A stretch of 61,640 nt of DNA from a virus: positions 1 through 61,640 of the IMG/VR virus record IMGVR_UViG_3300032326_000597; one strand, 5' to 3'. Both the position numbers and the translations under genes were made by a program. Shown here piece after piece: positions 44,011 to 54,046 of this stretch. How positions within the stretch are numbered: position 1 is the stretch's first letter; each line of letters starts with the position of its first letter. A model generated the notes under the pieces. It was not told the DNA's origin. It was given only the letters and a program-made list of their open reading frames with translations, and ran no database searches.

Positions 44011-44769
44011 ATGCCGTTACCTTTATTAGCAGTACCATTAATAGCAGCGGGCGCAATAGCCGCCGGAAAAGGTATACAAAGTGCTGTACGTGCCAATCAA
44101 GCTAAAAAAGAAATAGACAGGCTTAAGCAGGGTTTAGTAGACCCTTCATATGAACTTCCTCAAGAGTTGATGAGTGCCTACAATAGACAACTTGGTATGC
44201 CTACACAAATGCCAGGATCACAACTTGCTAGATATATTATGGGAGAGGATTATAGCCGGGCAATGGGAAACGCTAGTCGAGCAGCAACAAGTTCTCAGGA
44301 TTTATTGTCAGTAGCAACAGGTCTTGGTGAAAAGCAAATGATGGCAGGTTTGGACCTTGCCAAAACATCTGCTGAATACGAAAGAACCGCCGAGCAGGAA
44401 AAGATGCGTGGAATCACTCAACTTGCCGGTCAGATAGGTCAATACAGAGACGTAATGTACAGAGAGAATGAGTTAAATCCATTCTTAAGAACATCAGCCG
44501 CTATTTCTGCCCTTCGCGAAAAGCGATATAAGGAATCAAACAATACCTTTAATGCATTTGGTAATTTGGCTCAAACAGTGGCCAGTGGAATAGCTCAATT
44601 CGGCGGCGGAGCAGGAGGCGAAGGCGGTGGAGGCGGAGGAATGTCAATTGGTTCAGGTGCAACGACGCAATTAGGTCAATACACTTCAGGTGGAGGGTTC
44701 CAGGGGAATCCAAACTTTTCATCACAAATAGGTTCGGGTTTTCCTCCATTAATGCCTTTTCCGGGATAA
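44011..44769 (+). CDS. Internal-virion/ejection-type protein with hydrophobic N-terminus (252 aa)
   Basis: MPLPLLAVPLIAAGAIAAGK is a membrane-active N-terminus like those of T7 gp14-type ejection proteins. A helical centre (KKEIDRLKQGLVDPSYELPQ, EYERTAEQEKMRGITQLAGQ) and a Gly/Ser-rich tail with runs of Gly (residues ~198-215) follow. It sits directly after the tail protein and before three larger proteins of the same sort. Probably ejected to make a channel through the envelope, an inference. Confidence 0.65.
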   Translation: MPLPLLAVPLIAAGAIAAGKGIQSAVRANQAKKEIDRLKQGLVDPSYELPQELMSAYNRQLGMPTQMPGSQLARYIMGEDYSRAMGNASRAATSSQDLLSVATGLGEKQMMAGLDLAKTSAEYERTAEQEKMRGITQLAGQIGQYRDVMYRENELNPFLRTSAAISALREKRYKESNNTFNAFGNLAQTVASGIAQFGGGAGGEGGGGGGMSIGSGATTQLGQYTSGGGFQGNPNFSSQIGSGFPPLMPFPG

Positions 44770-44788
44770 ACGATTAAAGAATAAATAA

Positions 44789-46063
44789 ATGGGAGTACCA
44801 AGCGCGGCAGTAGTATACACAGGGGCGGCAGGCGAAATGTCTGGTTCGGGAAAAGGTGCGGCCTATTCCGAGGATGTAAGCTCTTCACTTGAAAACGTGA
44901 ATCAGTGGCTTAAGGATATTCGTGAAGACGAAAAACTTAGGAAAGAAGAGCAGCAAAAGAAGAACAACGCATGGAACACCATGCTTGAGGAGACCCCTGA
45001 CGTATGGAATTTAGACTTTGAGAAGGTTAAAGAAAAAAGTTTAGCTTATAACGACTACGTCAGATCTCTCAGAGAACAAGGATATAATCCATACGACTTA
45101 CCAACAAAGGAGTCAAGAGAACTTGAAAGACTTAGGGCTGAAGTGGTTCGAGAAACTAATGCGGCCAAGGCTAATAAAGAGTGGTGGGATAAAAACACCT
45201 TCAACATAAATGAAGATGATGGTAAAACCTGGGATAAGGGATACGCTACCAAATGGTTTGAACAATACGCCAACCCAGACATAACACCTTCTGAAAGATC
45301 CAAAATCCGTCAACAAGGCAATCCTTACCAAAGAAATGTAGATCTTGTAGATATTGTTTCTGATCTTACCGATAAAATGGAGGAGCAAAAAATAACTCAG
45401 GGCGGATACGATATAACTCAAAAAACTGAGGAAGACTTTAAGAATTTACTCTCTATTTATTTCCAAGACCAAGCGGGCATGGAGGAGTACGAGTCTCTCA
45501 TGAATCGCGGTAAATATAAGACCGACGATGACCTTATGAAGGAGGCTGTCTCCATATTCAATAGCATATACAAACCAGACAAGGTGAAAAGAAGCACCCC
45601 GCAACAACCTAAAAAAGATAAGGAAGAGAAGAAAAGTGGGTACGGTACGGGTAACTGGAATGGTCAATTAACTATAACGTATGGAAACGATGCCGCTTAT
45701 CCATCCGCTACTAGAGCAAACGCAATAAGCATTACAAGAACATCGTCAAATGATAACCTCCCATTTTTAAATCTAAAAGATGACAACGGTAATTTAATAC
45801 AGTTTCAACCGACCGATTTTTACTTAAAGGGCGATGAAGTTAGTATCAGAGGATTTAAAAAACAAGGTGGCAAAGATGTAGACTCATACATTAGTTATAA
45901 TAAAAACAAACAGGCATTGAAAGCGCAGATGAACGGCTATGATGTGATGGAAGACTTTATTCAAAAAAATAATTCAACCGATAATACAGACACATCAACC
46001 GGTACGGGTTCAACAGGAGGTAAAAAGACAATGGCCGAACTCATGAGAGAGCAAAATAAATAA
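44789..46063 (+). CDS. Internal-virion/ejection-type protein (424 aa)
   Basis: A charged, mostly helical protein with a Lys/Glu-rich N-terminus after a Gly/Ser start (SGSGKGAAYSEDVSSSLENV), a Trp-containing helical part (ETPDVWNLDFEKVKEKSLAY), a basic linker (QQPKKDKEEKKSGYGTGNW), then a beta domain with SITRTSSNDNLPFLNLKDDN. The end is Thr/Ser-rich. Its role in the ejection apparatus is inferred from its neighbours. Confidence 0.6.
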   Translation: MGVPSAAVVYTGAAGEMSGSGKGAAYSEDVSSSLENVNQWLKDIREDEKLRKEEQQKKNNAWNTMLEETPDVWNLDFEKVKEKSLAYNDYVRSLREQGYNPYDLPTKESRELERLRAEVVRETNAAKANKEWWDKNTFNINEDDGKTWDKGYATKWFEQYANPDITPSERSKIRQQGNPYQRNVDLVDIVSDLTDKMEEQKITQGGYDITQKTEEDFKNLLSIYFQDQAGMEEYESLMNRGKYKTDDDLMKEAVSIFNSIYKPDKVKRSTPQQPKKDKEEKKSGYGTGNWNGQLTITYGNDAAYPSATRANAISITRTSSNDNLPFLNLKDDNGNLIQFQPTDFYLKGDEVSIRGFKKQGGKDVDSYISYNKNKQALKAQMNGYDVMEDFIQKNNSTDNTDTSTGTGSTGGKKTMAELMREQNK

Positions 46064-46075
46064 TTTGTATAAATT

Positions 46076-49000
46076 ATGAACGAGAATCAGTTAAAGTTCC
46101 TTTGGGATAATTACGCAAACAATAAGGGTTTCAATGGCTATGATGAGTTTAAGTCTTTAATGGCTAACAACAATAGTCGTAAAGTGTTTTTTGAAAACTC
46201 TAATAAGGAGCTTGGATTCAAAGACTATAATGAATTTGAGAGTATTCTTGGTGTAAAAAAAAAAGACGGTACACAAGCCGCTTCTGGTCAGCCTGTACAG
46301 CAGCCTGGTCAGCCTTCTGCGCCGAGTTTTGGCCAGAAAGTAGTAACACAAGCGTTTACTAGCGGAGAGCCGATCATGACTAAGGGCGTTCAAAAGAAGC
46401 CCATCGAGAAAAGACCCTATCAAGATATTTATTACAAGCCTGAAGCACAACCGTCTGAAACTACTCAGGCCGTGGAGACTCCTGTTATTAAGGCTGCAAA
46501 GCAAGACTTTAAGCAAACACAACTAAAGTCACCCGTAAAAGCACCCGTTACTCCTGAGGGTATACAAGAACTTGAAGAGAAGATCAAGGAGCCGGACAAG
46601 ACATTCCTCAAATTCCAAGACTATCAAACAAGCATTGAAGACTTAGATGAACTGGAGGAGTTGTATGATGAAGATTTATCCGCGTTTCAATCCAAGATAA
46701 GTAGACGGCCTGATCTATACGCTAAATATTCGGGTAGAAACGAACAGGAAGTTGCTGACTTCTTTGATGCGCTTTCTGATGACTCAAACCCATACAGACG
46801 TAATGAAGCTCAGGCTCAGTATAAAGCCGAGTCTAATGCGTTGTATGAGAACTTTGTAAAGGATTACAAATCACTAAAATCAAAGCACGGTCAAATAACA
46901 TCCGACCTGGGTGTTATGACCGATAAGTTGATTAGTGATGTGGTCAATGAAAAAACTTACAAAAAATTTTTAGCGAAAAGAGAATTTGCTGTTGGCCCCA
47001 CAAACGCAGAGGCTTCGTTTGGCGAGGTAATTAGCATTGATGATGTTGACAAGGCCGCTACAGAAATAGTTGATAGGTACGGATTACCCACGGACGGAGA
47101 GGCATGGAGACTTGTGAAGAATAAGATTAAGGGTGAAGTTTTTAATCAGTACATGAAACCTAAGGTTAATGAAGAACTGAAGAAAACAAACCCAGAGCTT
47201 TTAGCTAAGAGACAACAAATGTTTGATGCCGGCTTCAAGGCTGATGATGATATTTATGCTAAGGCAGACTCGGTATTGATTGCACTTCAAAGTCAATATG
47301 AACAAGACGCCAAGGCTGAAATGGATTTGATAAACTCAGAGTACGTAGGTGCTTCTGACAAACTAAATCAGGTTTATCAAACGGCTGTTGCCAATATAGA
47401 AAAACAACAATCCGCTTTAAATGATGCATACAAGAGTGGTAAAATAGATCAGCTTGATTATGAGTCTGCTTTTACTAAACTTGAAGATGACAAAAAGCTA
47501 TATTATGATGAGTACCAAAAGAATTATCCAAGCTACGACCAATATGTCAAGAAATCTAATGAGATAAACTCTAGGTATAATAGGAAGTTTGAGATACAGA
47601 AAAAATTAATTACAGACAAGGCCCAAGCAGAATTAGAAGCGGCATATAAAAAGTATTCCGAAACATATGAAGAGGACCCTAAGCTTCTTGAAGAATTAAA
47701 CAATGCATACAAGGTTGCATATGACAATGTTGTAAAGCAACAGGGAGATGTAATGAAGATGGGTGCTAGTATATCAGCGAACCCGCTTAGCTCTCTTTAC
47801 AATTCAACAATGAGTGCGGTTGGTGGCGTGTTCAAGGGATGGGGTGGATCGATGGGTAGCAAGTCACTAGAGCTGCTTGGTGAGACCATGGAGCAAAACT
47901 TTATGATGCCTGCCCCAAGAACTGAGGATTTTTCCGACTGGGCAGACCCTCAAAACCTATCCATGATAACAGGTAACGTGATAGGTTCAGCGGGATTATC
48001 TATGATTCCAACGGCAGCAGCAGCGGTTGGAACCGCATACGCAACCGGAGGTTTGGGACTCCCTGCGTCCGTTAATATGGTAACTTCAGGTATTGTAGGC
48101 GCATTGGTTCAATGGGGAGCTGAAACCATTGATACCGGAGGAAGATCTTATCTTGATGTTTTTGAAAGAAGCGGCGGCGATGTAGCGAGAGCAAATCAAG
48201 CCGCCAAAAGATCAGTCAAATCTCAGTTCGATATAATCGGGTTATACTCATTTGAGGCATTACCATTTATTGGAAAGGCTTTGAAGTTTATCCCCACACA
48301 AGTCGCTAGGGCGGGTGTTGGCGCCGTTGTAGAAACTACAACGGAATTTACTCAGGAGATTAGACAAGGTATTGCCGAGGAGAATATCGTGGAGTTCGAG
48401 CGTGACCCATGGTACAATTTTGACGAGGCTATAAACGATGAGAGAAGAAGAAAACAAACCTTAATCTCAATAGGCCCTGTCGGCATCTTGGGAGGTGCTG
48501 GGCAGATTGGCTCTAAGTCAATTTATCAAGAGCGAAGAGATGCGGCTATTGCCCAACAGCAAAAGTCAGCACTGGTTACTGCGCTTCCAGATCAAAGAAG
48601 ACAGTACATTCAAAACATGGTGTTTAACAGAAACGGCAAGTTCGCCAATGCTGTTATAGCATCGTTGTACGCATCAGGAAAGATAGATGAGAAAACATCT
48701 GCCGACATGATGCTCGAAATCAAAAGAGCTGAACAAATCAAGGAGGCTGGCAAGTCCGCTGGGCTGAGTGGTTCGAAACTAAACATCTACGGATTCTATT
48801 CAGCAAGGGCTGAGGAGGCTGAAAGAAATGCAGGAAAGTTTGCGGCGGACCCTATACTCTCTAAGGTGTATGAGGACATGGCAAAGCAATATCGTGATGC
48901 TGGTGTTGAATTTATGAATGGCAAAAGTCCTGATCTGTTGACGCTGACTTACGCGGACGGGTCACAAGCCATTATGCTGCCGGAGGATGTTAATGCCCTC

Positions 49001-52000
49001 TTCTCTGATCCTATAGCTCTTTCTCTTTTGAATGATAAGTCTATATCGATAGAGGCATATGATGAAAATGGTCAAGGGCCAAAAATAATTGAAGAACTAG
49101 GCCAACGTGCTGAGACATATGCTAAGAAGAATAGGTACACGGAGGCTTCTAAGTTTTCATCACCTATGCAGGGGCTGCGTCAAAACATTAGCGACAGAAT
49201 CCAGCAGCTGTATGCCATGAGGGCTGACTTGAATGAAAGACAAAAGCAGCAGGAGGCGGAAAGAATAAGACAAGAAGAAACTGCCGCATTTGAGCAGAAG
49301 CAAATGCAGAGACAGCAGCAAGAGTCTGGGGAAAGGGATTTGGAGATTGAGAGACTGCAACAGCAAAGAATGGCGTTAGGCATAGATGACGTCACCGCCT
49401 TCTTTAGCGACATGAAGCCGTTGGTAGCAACAATGGTTGAAAGAATGGAGGCTGGTCAATCCGCCCCACAGTCCGGTATAAAGGCAGCGTCTGACTATCT
49501 GTACTCAAAGTACAAGGAGTTGACAGCAATGAAGTCTGACCCTAACAGGATGATGACCATTGCTCAGATTGAATCCATACAGGCTCAGTTAGAACAAGAT
49601 TTACAAACCTTGGCGGGGAATCCTCCGTCACAAAAAACACAAGTCAATGATCAAGAAAACATCCAAGGGGTATCAGGTGAAGTCGGAGTCGGGCAAGAAC
49701 CTGTCACAACCGAACCTGTCGAAGTCCCAAGCGCAGAAACGCCTGAAGCAGGTGGAGTACTTCAAGCACAAAGGGAAGAAATAGACCCTAGGAAAATTGC
49801 AGTAGAAAAAGCTCAAAATCAATTAGATGGAGTAAACTCTAGAATAAATCCAAAGGCTAATCATCCACTTTTTAATGTTGGACAAAAGCATGATCCTGGT
49901 AATAAACTTATAGTAACAAACAGTGAAGACAGGCGAACCGACACGACTAAAGATGGCGTAGAGGTAATAACTAAAATACTTTCCCCAGCTGAAGTGGATG
50001 AGAACGGTAGAATGACTAAGGCCGCTGAAGTGGAGATAGGTATATTTGATTCGTATGAACAGGCACAGGAGTATGTAAATAGCCAGTACAATAAATATAA
50101 GGCTATAGCGGATGAAAAATTAGCTAAAGCTAAAGCAGAGCTAGCCGCCGTAGAGGCCCCTAAAACACAAGAAGAAGTAACTCCTGAAGCTGCCTCTGAA
50201 GTTAAGCAGCCTGAGATTGCAAAAGATATATACGTAGGAAGCATAACTCAAACTAGTTTGGGCTGGGAGTCAGCTACCGAAGACCAAGGTCCTGGGGATA
50301 TGAGGCAACTCAGTTATACAGCTAATTCTGGAGTGGAGGTCACAAAGGGTGAGGATGGTAAAACATACGCCGTAGCATTCACTACAAAGTCAAGCGATGG
50401 CAAGAAAAGCCTTACCGACATAAGCGGAAGACCAGGATTCTTCTCTGTGTCGGTCAATATCCCAGACGGAGCGACTCAGGAACAGATTGACAAAGCAAAA
50501 CAAAAGGCTTCAGAGCAACTCAGTTTGTTGCACCCATTCATCAAAGCTCAGAAGGGCGGAATGAACAACACATCTGTGTTGAAAAAAGTGCTGAGTGGTG
50601 AAGTAAAAATAAAACCAACAACTACAGCGGGCGGCGTATCTCAAGCAAAACAAGCCGCCCCTCAAGTAGAAGAAGCAGCTCCAGCTAAAAAAGAGAAAGC
50701 TCCAGAGACAAAGCCTGAAGTCAAAACCGAACCCGTCTTTAACGACGATATAAAAACAAACTTTAAGCCTTCTGAAAATCTGTTATTTAACCAAGGGGGC
50801 TTTGATAATCTTCAGAGTCAAATAGGTGTTGATCCAGATATAAAGACTAAGTACGTACAGTCTAAGGGGGTTAGTACTGCTGCCGGAAGAAGAAAAACTT
50901 TATCAAACAACTTGACGGATGCTTTGAGAAAGATAGGCCGCGTATTTGAAGGTGAAAAGATTGACCTGCGTGGTATGTCTGAACAGGCAATTATTGACTA
51001 CGCAAACACGCTTGATGAAATAGCGACAAAGAACGAAAGGTTTGGTGGCAAGAGAGCAACCATAACCAAGTCATCTAACTTTGGAAGAGACGTTGAAGAG
51101 TTTGACGGTCGCGTTATTGGTTATGGAAGCTTTGGTGTTCGCATAATTACTGATGGCGGCGCGATTATAGAAGGTAAGAAATTTTCTGATTACACTCCAA
51201 AAACTGAACAGAAGCCAGTATCCGAGGTCAAAGAAGCGCCTAAGGGTAAACCAGGCCGCCGTGAAAGATTAGCCAAACTATTTGAAGAACCTAAGGTAGA
51301 AGTTGTGCCTACTGAAGAGGCAGGGGTGGAAGCTGCTCCTGAAATGACTCCTGAAGAGATTAGAATCAATATGAAGCCAATCACAGATGAGATGGCTAAC
51401 ATTGAAATGGAGTTTGCTAATAACGGGTATTCTATTGACTGGGATTACGACAATGAGATAATCATCACCGATAAAAACGGGGAGATAGTAGACGCTGAAG
51501 AATTACCTAAAAAACTTCTACCTCTTGCCGCTCAATACGAAAAGGCGACAGCCGGCCTTGCAGGGTATGATTTCGATTCATATCGAAAAGCCCTTGAGCA
51601 ATCAAGAAAGGATGTTGGCGGAATAGAAACTGAGTTTGAAGAAGTAAAACCACTAGCAATAACCGAAAAGAAAACAGAGAAAGCCCCAGCAAAGCCGTTT
51701 GCCAACATCAAAAATTTGTTCAAGAAAGGATTTGGCGGCAAGAGGGTTTCAGAAAGAGAGGCTTTTTCCTTGAACAAAGAGTTAAACACCCTTATAGAAA
51801 AAGCTGAAAAAGAGAACGGTGTTCAACGTGATAATCTTAAACTCGCTACCTGGAAAACAAATGACGGCTACACTATAACCGAGTTTTTTGAAAATAAGAG
51901 AGGAGGAACAAGAGTCATCACTCCAGAAGGCGAGGAGATAAACCTGTATGATAATAAATACAAGTACGAAACTGGCCAAGAAATATCATATTTCCCAGAG

Positions 52001-53548
52001 GCGGCACTAGCAACTACTGAAAAGGCGACGGAGGAGGCTCCGCAGCCAAAACCCCAAGCGGCTCAGACAGAAATGCAGATGCCTGAACGGGTTGTTGTTG
52101 AAAAGAACAATGAAAACATAAATTCACTTATAGCCAAAAAGAGTCGTTATAATTCATTGCCAAAAACAAAAAAGGCAATTGGAGCAAATTTGCTTGAAAA
52201 GATAAAGCAGGAGGCGGCTGATATGGGCTTTAGTGTAATAACCACTTCGGGGTTAAACATAAAAATAGTAGATGCTCAAACTAGAAAGCCAATATCAAAA
52301 AGAGGAGTTTCAAGGACCTCTAACAAAGAGTATATACAAAAGAAAAGAGAAGCGCAATCATTAGCCGAAACAGGACAGCTAGGTTTAAGGGCAAGCATTT
52401 TAAATTACTTCATAGGTGGCAAAAAAATTAAGTCTAGTCAATCTGAACTTGGGGAAGGGTCTGCGGAGATAAAGTCAGCCGAAAGAAAAGGTCTCGTTTC
52501 TGCATCTGCGGAAAGCATAGATGGGGTAGCTGGAGATATTATTAGCAATATCTATGGCGATATAGAAAACGCTCCTGAAGGCATGGAGGACAATGTAATT
52601 ACTGAATTGCAGGACGTTCTTGCCACCCATGAAGATAGAGTGAGTATGGAGGAAGAATTGTTTGACTTGTATGAAAAGTTAATCAAGGATCAAGAGGAGG
52701 CGGCAAGATACAATACGGCGGAAGATGCTGATAGCGCAATGGATGAAGGATTGCTTGATGAGGATTCTCTTGTTGAGTATTACGAAACACAATCTCAGAT
52801 AAATAAATTAACAGAAAATGAACAAGAAAAACTATACAGGGAACTCTACCCAGAAGCCTTTGAGCAAGAGGCAGAAGGCACTAGTGGCATGGGCGATGTT
52901 GAAGGATCTACGCGAGAAGGGAGAGGGGCAGAAAAATCTAAATCGAAAAGACTCCAAAGGGCAGAAGAACTAAGGGCAAAGGCTCAAGATTTAAGAGACG
53001 CTTCAGGCGGAACGCTTATGGCGGGTCCAAAGTTACTTGCTGCCGCATACGAAGCTTACGCGACTATTCTTGAAACCACCGAAAGCATTATTGAGGCAAT
53101 CAAGAAGTTCAAGGGAACAAAAGAATACAAAGACCTCGATGTTAACGGCAAGAAGGAACTAGACGTTGTTCTTGCCACCGACGCGGTTGAAGAAGAGATT
53201 TCTTCGGGGAGAGATCCTCAAGAGGCTGTTGATGATTTAATCGGAAGTCAAGACTGGTATGGCGATTTGAGTGACGCTCAGAAAGAACAGTTGAATGAAA
53301 TCCTTCAAGACGATTTTGGAGTTACGGTAAGCGAGCCAAAGCAAGTGACGCCACTTGGGGAACAGATTTCAAGCATTGTTGATAATTACTACAAGCTCAA
53401 GGACAAAACGCCTGGAGCAAGGGATGCTATCAACGAAATTTTGGACGCTGACCCAAAGTTGAAGTATATTTACGACAATATTCGCAAGATTAACAAGCAG
53501 CTGCAAGAAGCAGGTGTGATAACAGATAAAACCGACGGTTGCCCGTAA
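46076..53548 (+). CDS. Giant internal-virion/ejection-type protein (2490 aa)
   Basis: The N-terminal 65 residues show two copies of a short helical motif (N-K-G-F-N-G-Y-D-E-F-K-S-L and N-K-E-L-G-F-K-D-Y-N-E-F-E-S-I). Then come Gln/Pro-rich linkers, long charged coiled coils (~150-580), a hydrophobic stretch near residues 645-700 (IPTAAAAVGTAYATGGLGLP) that could enter a membrane, more coiled coil (~870-1180), then alternating Ala/Pro/Glu-rich linkers and small globular parts (1200-2100) and a helical C-terminus. No RNA polymerase DxDxD motif, lysozyme or protease motif was seen. Such giant proteins in short-tailed phages are packaged in the head and ejected with DNA. Confidence 0.65.
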   Translation: MNENQLKFLWDNYANNKGFNGYDEFKSLMANNNSRKVFFENSNKELGFKDYNEFESILGVKKKDGTQAASGQPVQQPGQPSAPSFGQKVVTQAFTSGEPIMTKGVQKKPIEKRPYQDIYYKPEAQPSETTQAVETPVIKAAKQDFKQTQLKSPVKAPVTPEGIQELEEKIKEPDKTFLKFQDYQTSIEDLDELEELYDEDLSAFQSKISRRPDLYAKYSGRNEQEVADFFDALSDDSNPYRRNEAQAQYKAESNALYENFVKDYKSLKSKHGQITSDLGVMTDKLISDVVNEKTYKKFLAKREFAVGPTNAEASFGEVISIDDVDKAATEIVDRYGLPTDGEAWRLVKNKIKGEVFNQYMKPKVNEELKKTNPELLAKRQQMFDAGFKADDDIYAKADSVLIALQSQYEQDAKAEMDLINSEYVGASDKLNQVYQTAVANIEKQQSALNDAYKSGKIDQLDYESAFTKLEDDKKLYYDEYQKNYPSYDQYVKKSNEINSRYNRKFEIQKKLITDKAQAELEAAYKKYSETYEEDPKLLEELNNAYKVAYDNVVKQQGDVMKMGASISANPLSSLYNSTMSAVGGVFKGWGGSMGSKSLELLGETMEQNFMMPAPRTEDFSDWADPQNLSMITGNVIGSAGLSMIPTAAAAVGTAYATGGLGLPASVNMVTSGIVGALVQWGAETIDTGGRSYLDVFERSGGDVARANQAAKRSVKSQFDIIGLYSFEALPFIGKALKFIPTQVARAGVGAVVETTTEFTQEIRQGIAEENIVEFERDPWYNFDEAINDERRRKQTLISIGPVGILGGAGQIGSKSIYQERRDAAIAQQQKSALVTALPDQRRQYIQNMVFNRNGKFANAVIASLYASGKIDEKTSADMMLEIKRAEQIKEAGKSAGLSGSKLNIYGFYSARAEEAERNAGKFAADPILSKVYEDMAKQYRDAGVEFMNGKSPDLLTLTYADGSQAIMLPEDVNALFSDPIALSLLNDKSISIEAYDENGQGPKIIEELGQRAETYAKKNRYTEASKFSSPMQGLRQNISDRIQQLYAMRADLNERQKQQEAERIRQEETAAFEQKQMQRQQQESGERDLEIERLQQQRMALGIDDVTAFFSDMKPLVATMVERMEAGQSAPQSGIKAASDYLYSKYKELTAMKSDPNRMMTIAQIESIQAQLEQDLQTLAGNPPSQKTQVNDQENIQGVSGEVGVGQEPVTTEPVEVPSAETPEAGGVLQAQREEIDPRKIAVEKAQNQLDGVNSRINPKANHPLFNVGQKHDPGNKLIVTNSEDRRTDTTKDGVEVITKILSPAEVDENGRMTKAAEVEIGIFDSYEQAQEYVNSQYNKYKAIADEKLAKAKAELAAVEAPKTQEEVTPEAASEVKQPEIAKDIYVGSITQTSLGWESATEDQGPGDMRQLSYTANSGVEVTKGEDGKTYAVAFTTKSSDGKKSLTDISGRPGFFSVSVNIPDGATQEQIDKAKQKASEQLSLLHPFIKAQKGGMNNTSVLKKVLSGEVKIKPTTTAGGVSQAKQAAPQVEEAAPAKKEKAPETKPEVKTEPVFNDDIKTNFKPSENLLFNQGGFDNLQSQIGVDPDIKTKYVQSKGVSTAAGRRKTLSNNLTDALRKIGRVFEGEKIDLRGMSEQAIIDYANTLDEIATKNERFGGKRATITKSSNFGRDVEEFDGRVIGYGSFGVRIITDGGAIIEGKKFSDYTPKTEQKPVSEVKEAPKGKPGRRERLAKLFEEPKVEVVPTEEAGVEAAPEMTPEEIRINMKPITDEMANIEMEFANNGYSIDWDYDNEIIITDKNGEIVDAEELPKKLLPLAAQYEKATAGLAGYDFDSYRKALEQSRKDVGGIETEFEEVKPLAITEKKTEKAPAKPFANIKNLFKKGFGGKRVSEREAFSLNKELNTLIEKAEKENGVQRDNLKLATWKTNDGYTITEFFENKRGGTRVITPEGEEINLYDNKYKYETGQEISYFPEAALATTEKATEEAPQPKPQAAQTEMQMPERVVVEKNNENINSLIAKKSRYNSLPKTKKAIGANLLEKIKQEAADMGFSVITTSGLNIKIVDAQTRKPISKRGVSRTSNKEYIQKKREAQSLAETGQLGLRASILNYFIGGKKIKSSQSELGEGSAEIKSAERKGLVSASAESIDGVAGDIISNIYGDIENAPEGMEDNVITELQDVLATHEDRVSMEEELFDLYEKLIKDQEEAARYNTAEDADSAMDEGLLDEDSLVEYYETQSQINKLTENEQEKLYRELYPEAFEQEAEGTSGMGDVEGSTREGRGAEKSKSKRLQRAEELRAKAQDLRDASGGTLMAGPKLLAAAYEAYATILETTESIIEAIKKFKGTKEYKDLDVNGKKELDVVLATDAVEEEISSGRDPQEAVDDLIGSQDWYGDLSDAQKEQLNEILQDDFGVTVSEPKQVTPLGEQISSIVDNYYKLKDKTPGARDAINEILDADPKLKYIYDNIRKINKQLQEAGVITDKTDGCP

Positions 53549-53554
53549 TAAAAC

Positions 53555-54046
53555 ATGAAACCTTATAGCTTAGACAAAGGTGTAGTAGACCTACTAGCTC
53601 CACGCCATCTTGACGAGATGGATGCATTTTACTTCTATCGTGCCGCCAGCAACTGGTGTCAGGGTGTTGGATACTTCAAGGCAGCTGCCTTTTTCGCGGC
53701 TGAGTCTCAGGACGAACTCGAACACGCGGCCAAGATTGAAAAGTACTTGGTGGACTGGAACATCACCGTTCCACTTCCCACTGTACCCAAGCCACGTGTA
53801 GACTTCTCCGGGCTTCTTGAGGTGCTAGAGGAGGCGTACAAGATTGAGTACGATTTGTACGAGGCGTATGAAGACACGTCCAAGAAACTTTTCAACATGG
53901 ACCTTTGCACGTTTGACTTCTTGCAGCAGTTCCGTTTGATACAGACCAAGTCTGTGGCGGAATACAGCGACAAGCTTAACCTGCTTGAGGATGTGGATGG
54001 AAAGGATAAATTCAAGTTATTGCTTCTCGAAGAAAAATTGTTCTAA
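53555..54046 (+). CDS. Ferritin-like iron-binding protein (163 aa)
   Basis: The first helix DEMDAFYFYRAASNWCQGVG aligns with ferritin helix A (E-L-x-A-x-x-x-Y-L-x-x-A-x-W-C), and FKAAAFFAAESQDELEHAAK with helix B (A-x-F-F-x-x-x-S-x-E-E-x-x-H-A-x-K). Iron ligands predicted: Glu21, Glu54 and His57, plus acidic residues at 92-98 and Gln130 in helices C and D. After helix B comes L-P-T-V-P-K-P, matching the ferritin loop to helix C. The length (163) is that of bacterial ferritin. It sits 6 bases after the giant ejection gene and shares TAATG with the next structural gene, so it is translated with virion proteins. Iron storage, oxidative protection or a virion role are possible. Confidence 0.85.
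   Translation: MKPYSLDKGVVDLLAPRHLDEMDAFYFYRAASNWCQGVGYFKAAAFFAAESQDELEHAAKIEKYLVDWNITVPLPTVPKPRVDFSGLLEVLEEAYKIEYDLYEAYEDTSKKLFNMDLCTFDFLQQFRLIQTKSVAEYSDKLNLLEDVDGKDKFKLLLLEEKLF

Noticed and set aside
46076-53548. Virion RNA polymerase in the 2490-aa protein
   Set aside because: I looked for the catalytic DxDxD-type motif of large crAss-like polymerases and did not find it; the composition is coiled coil and linker.
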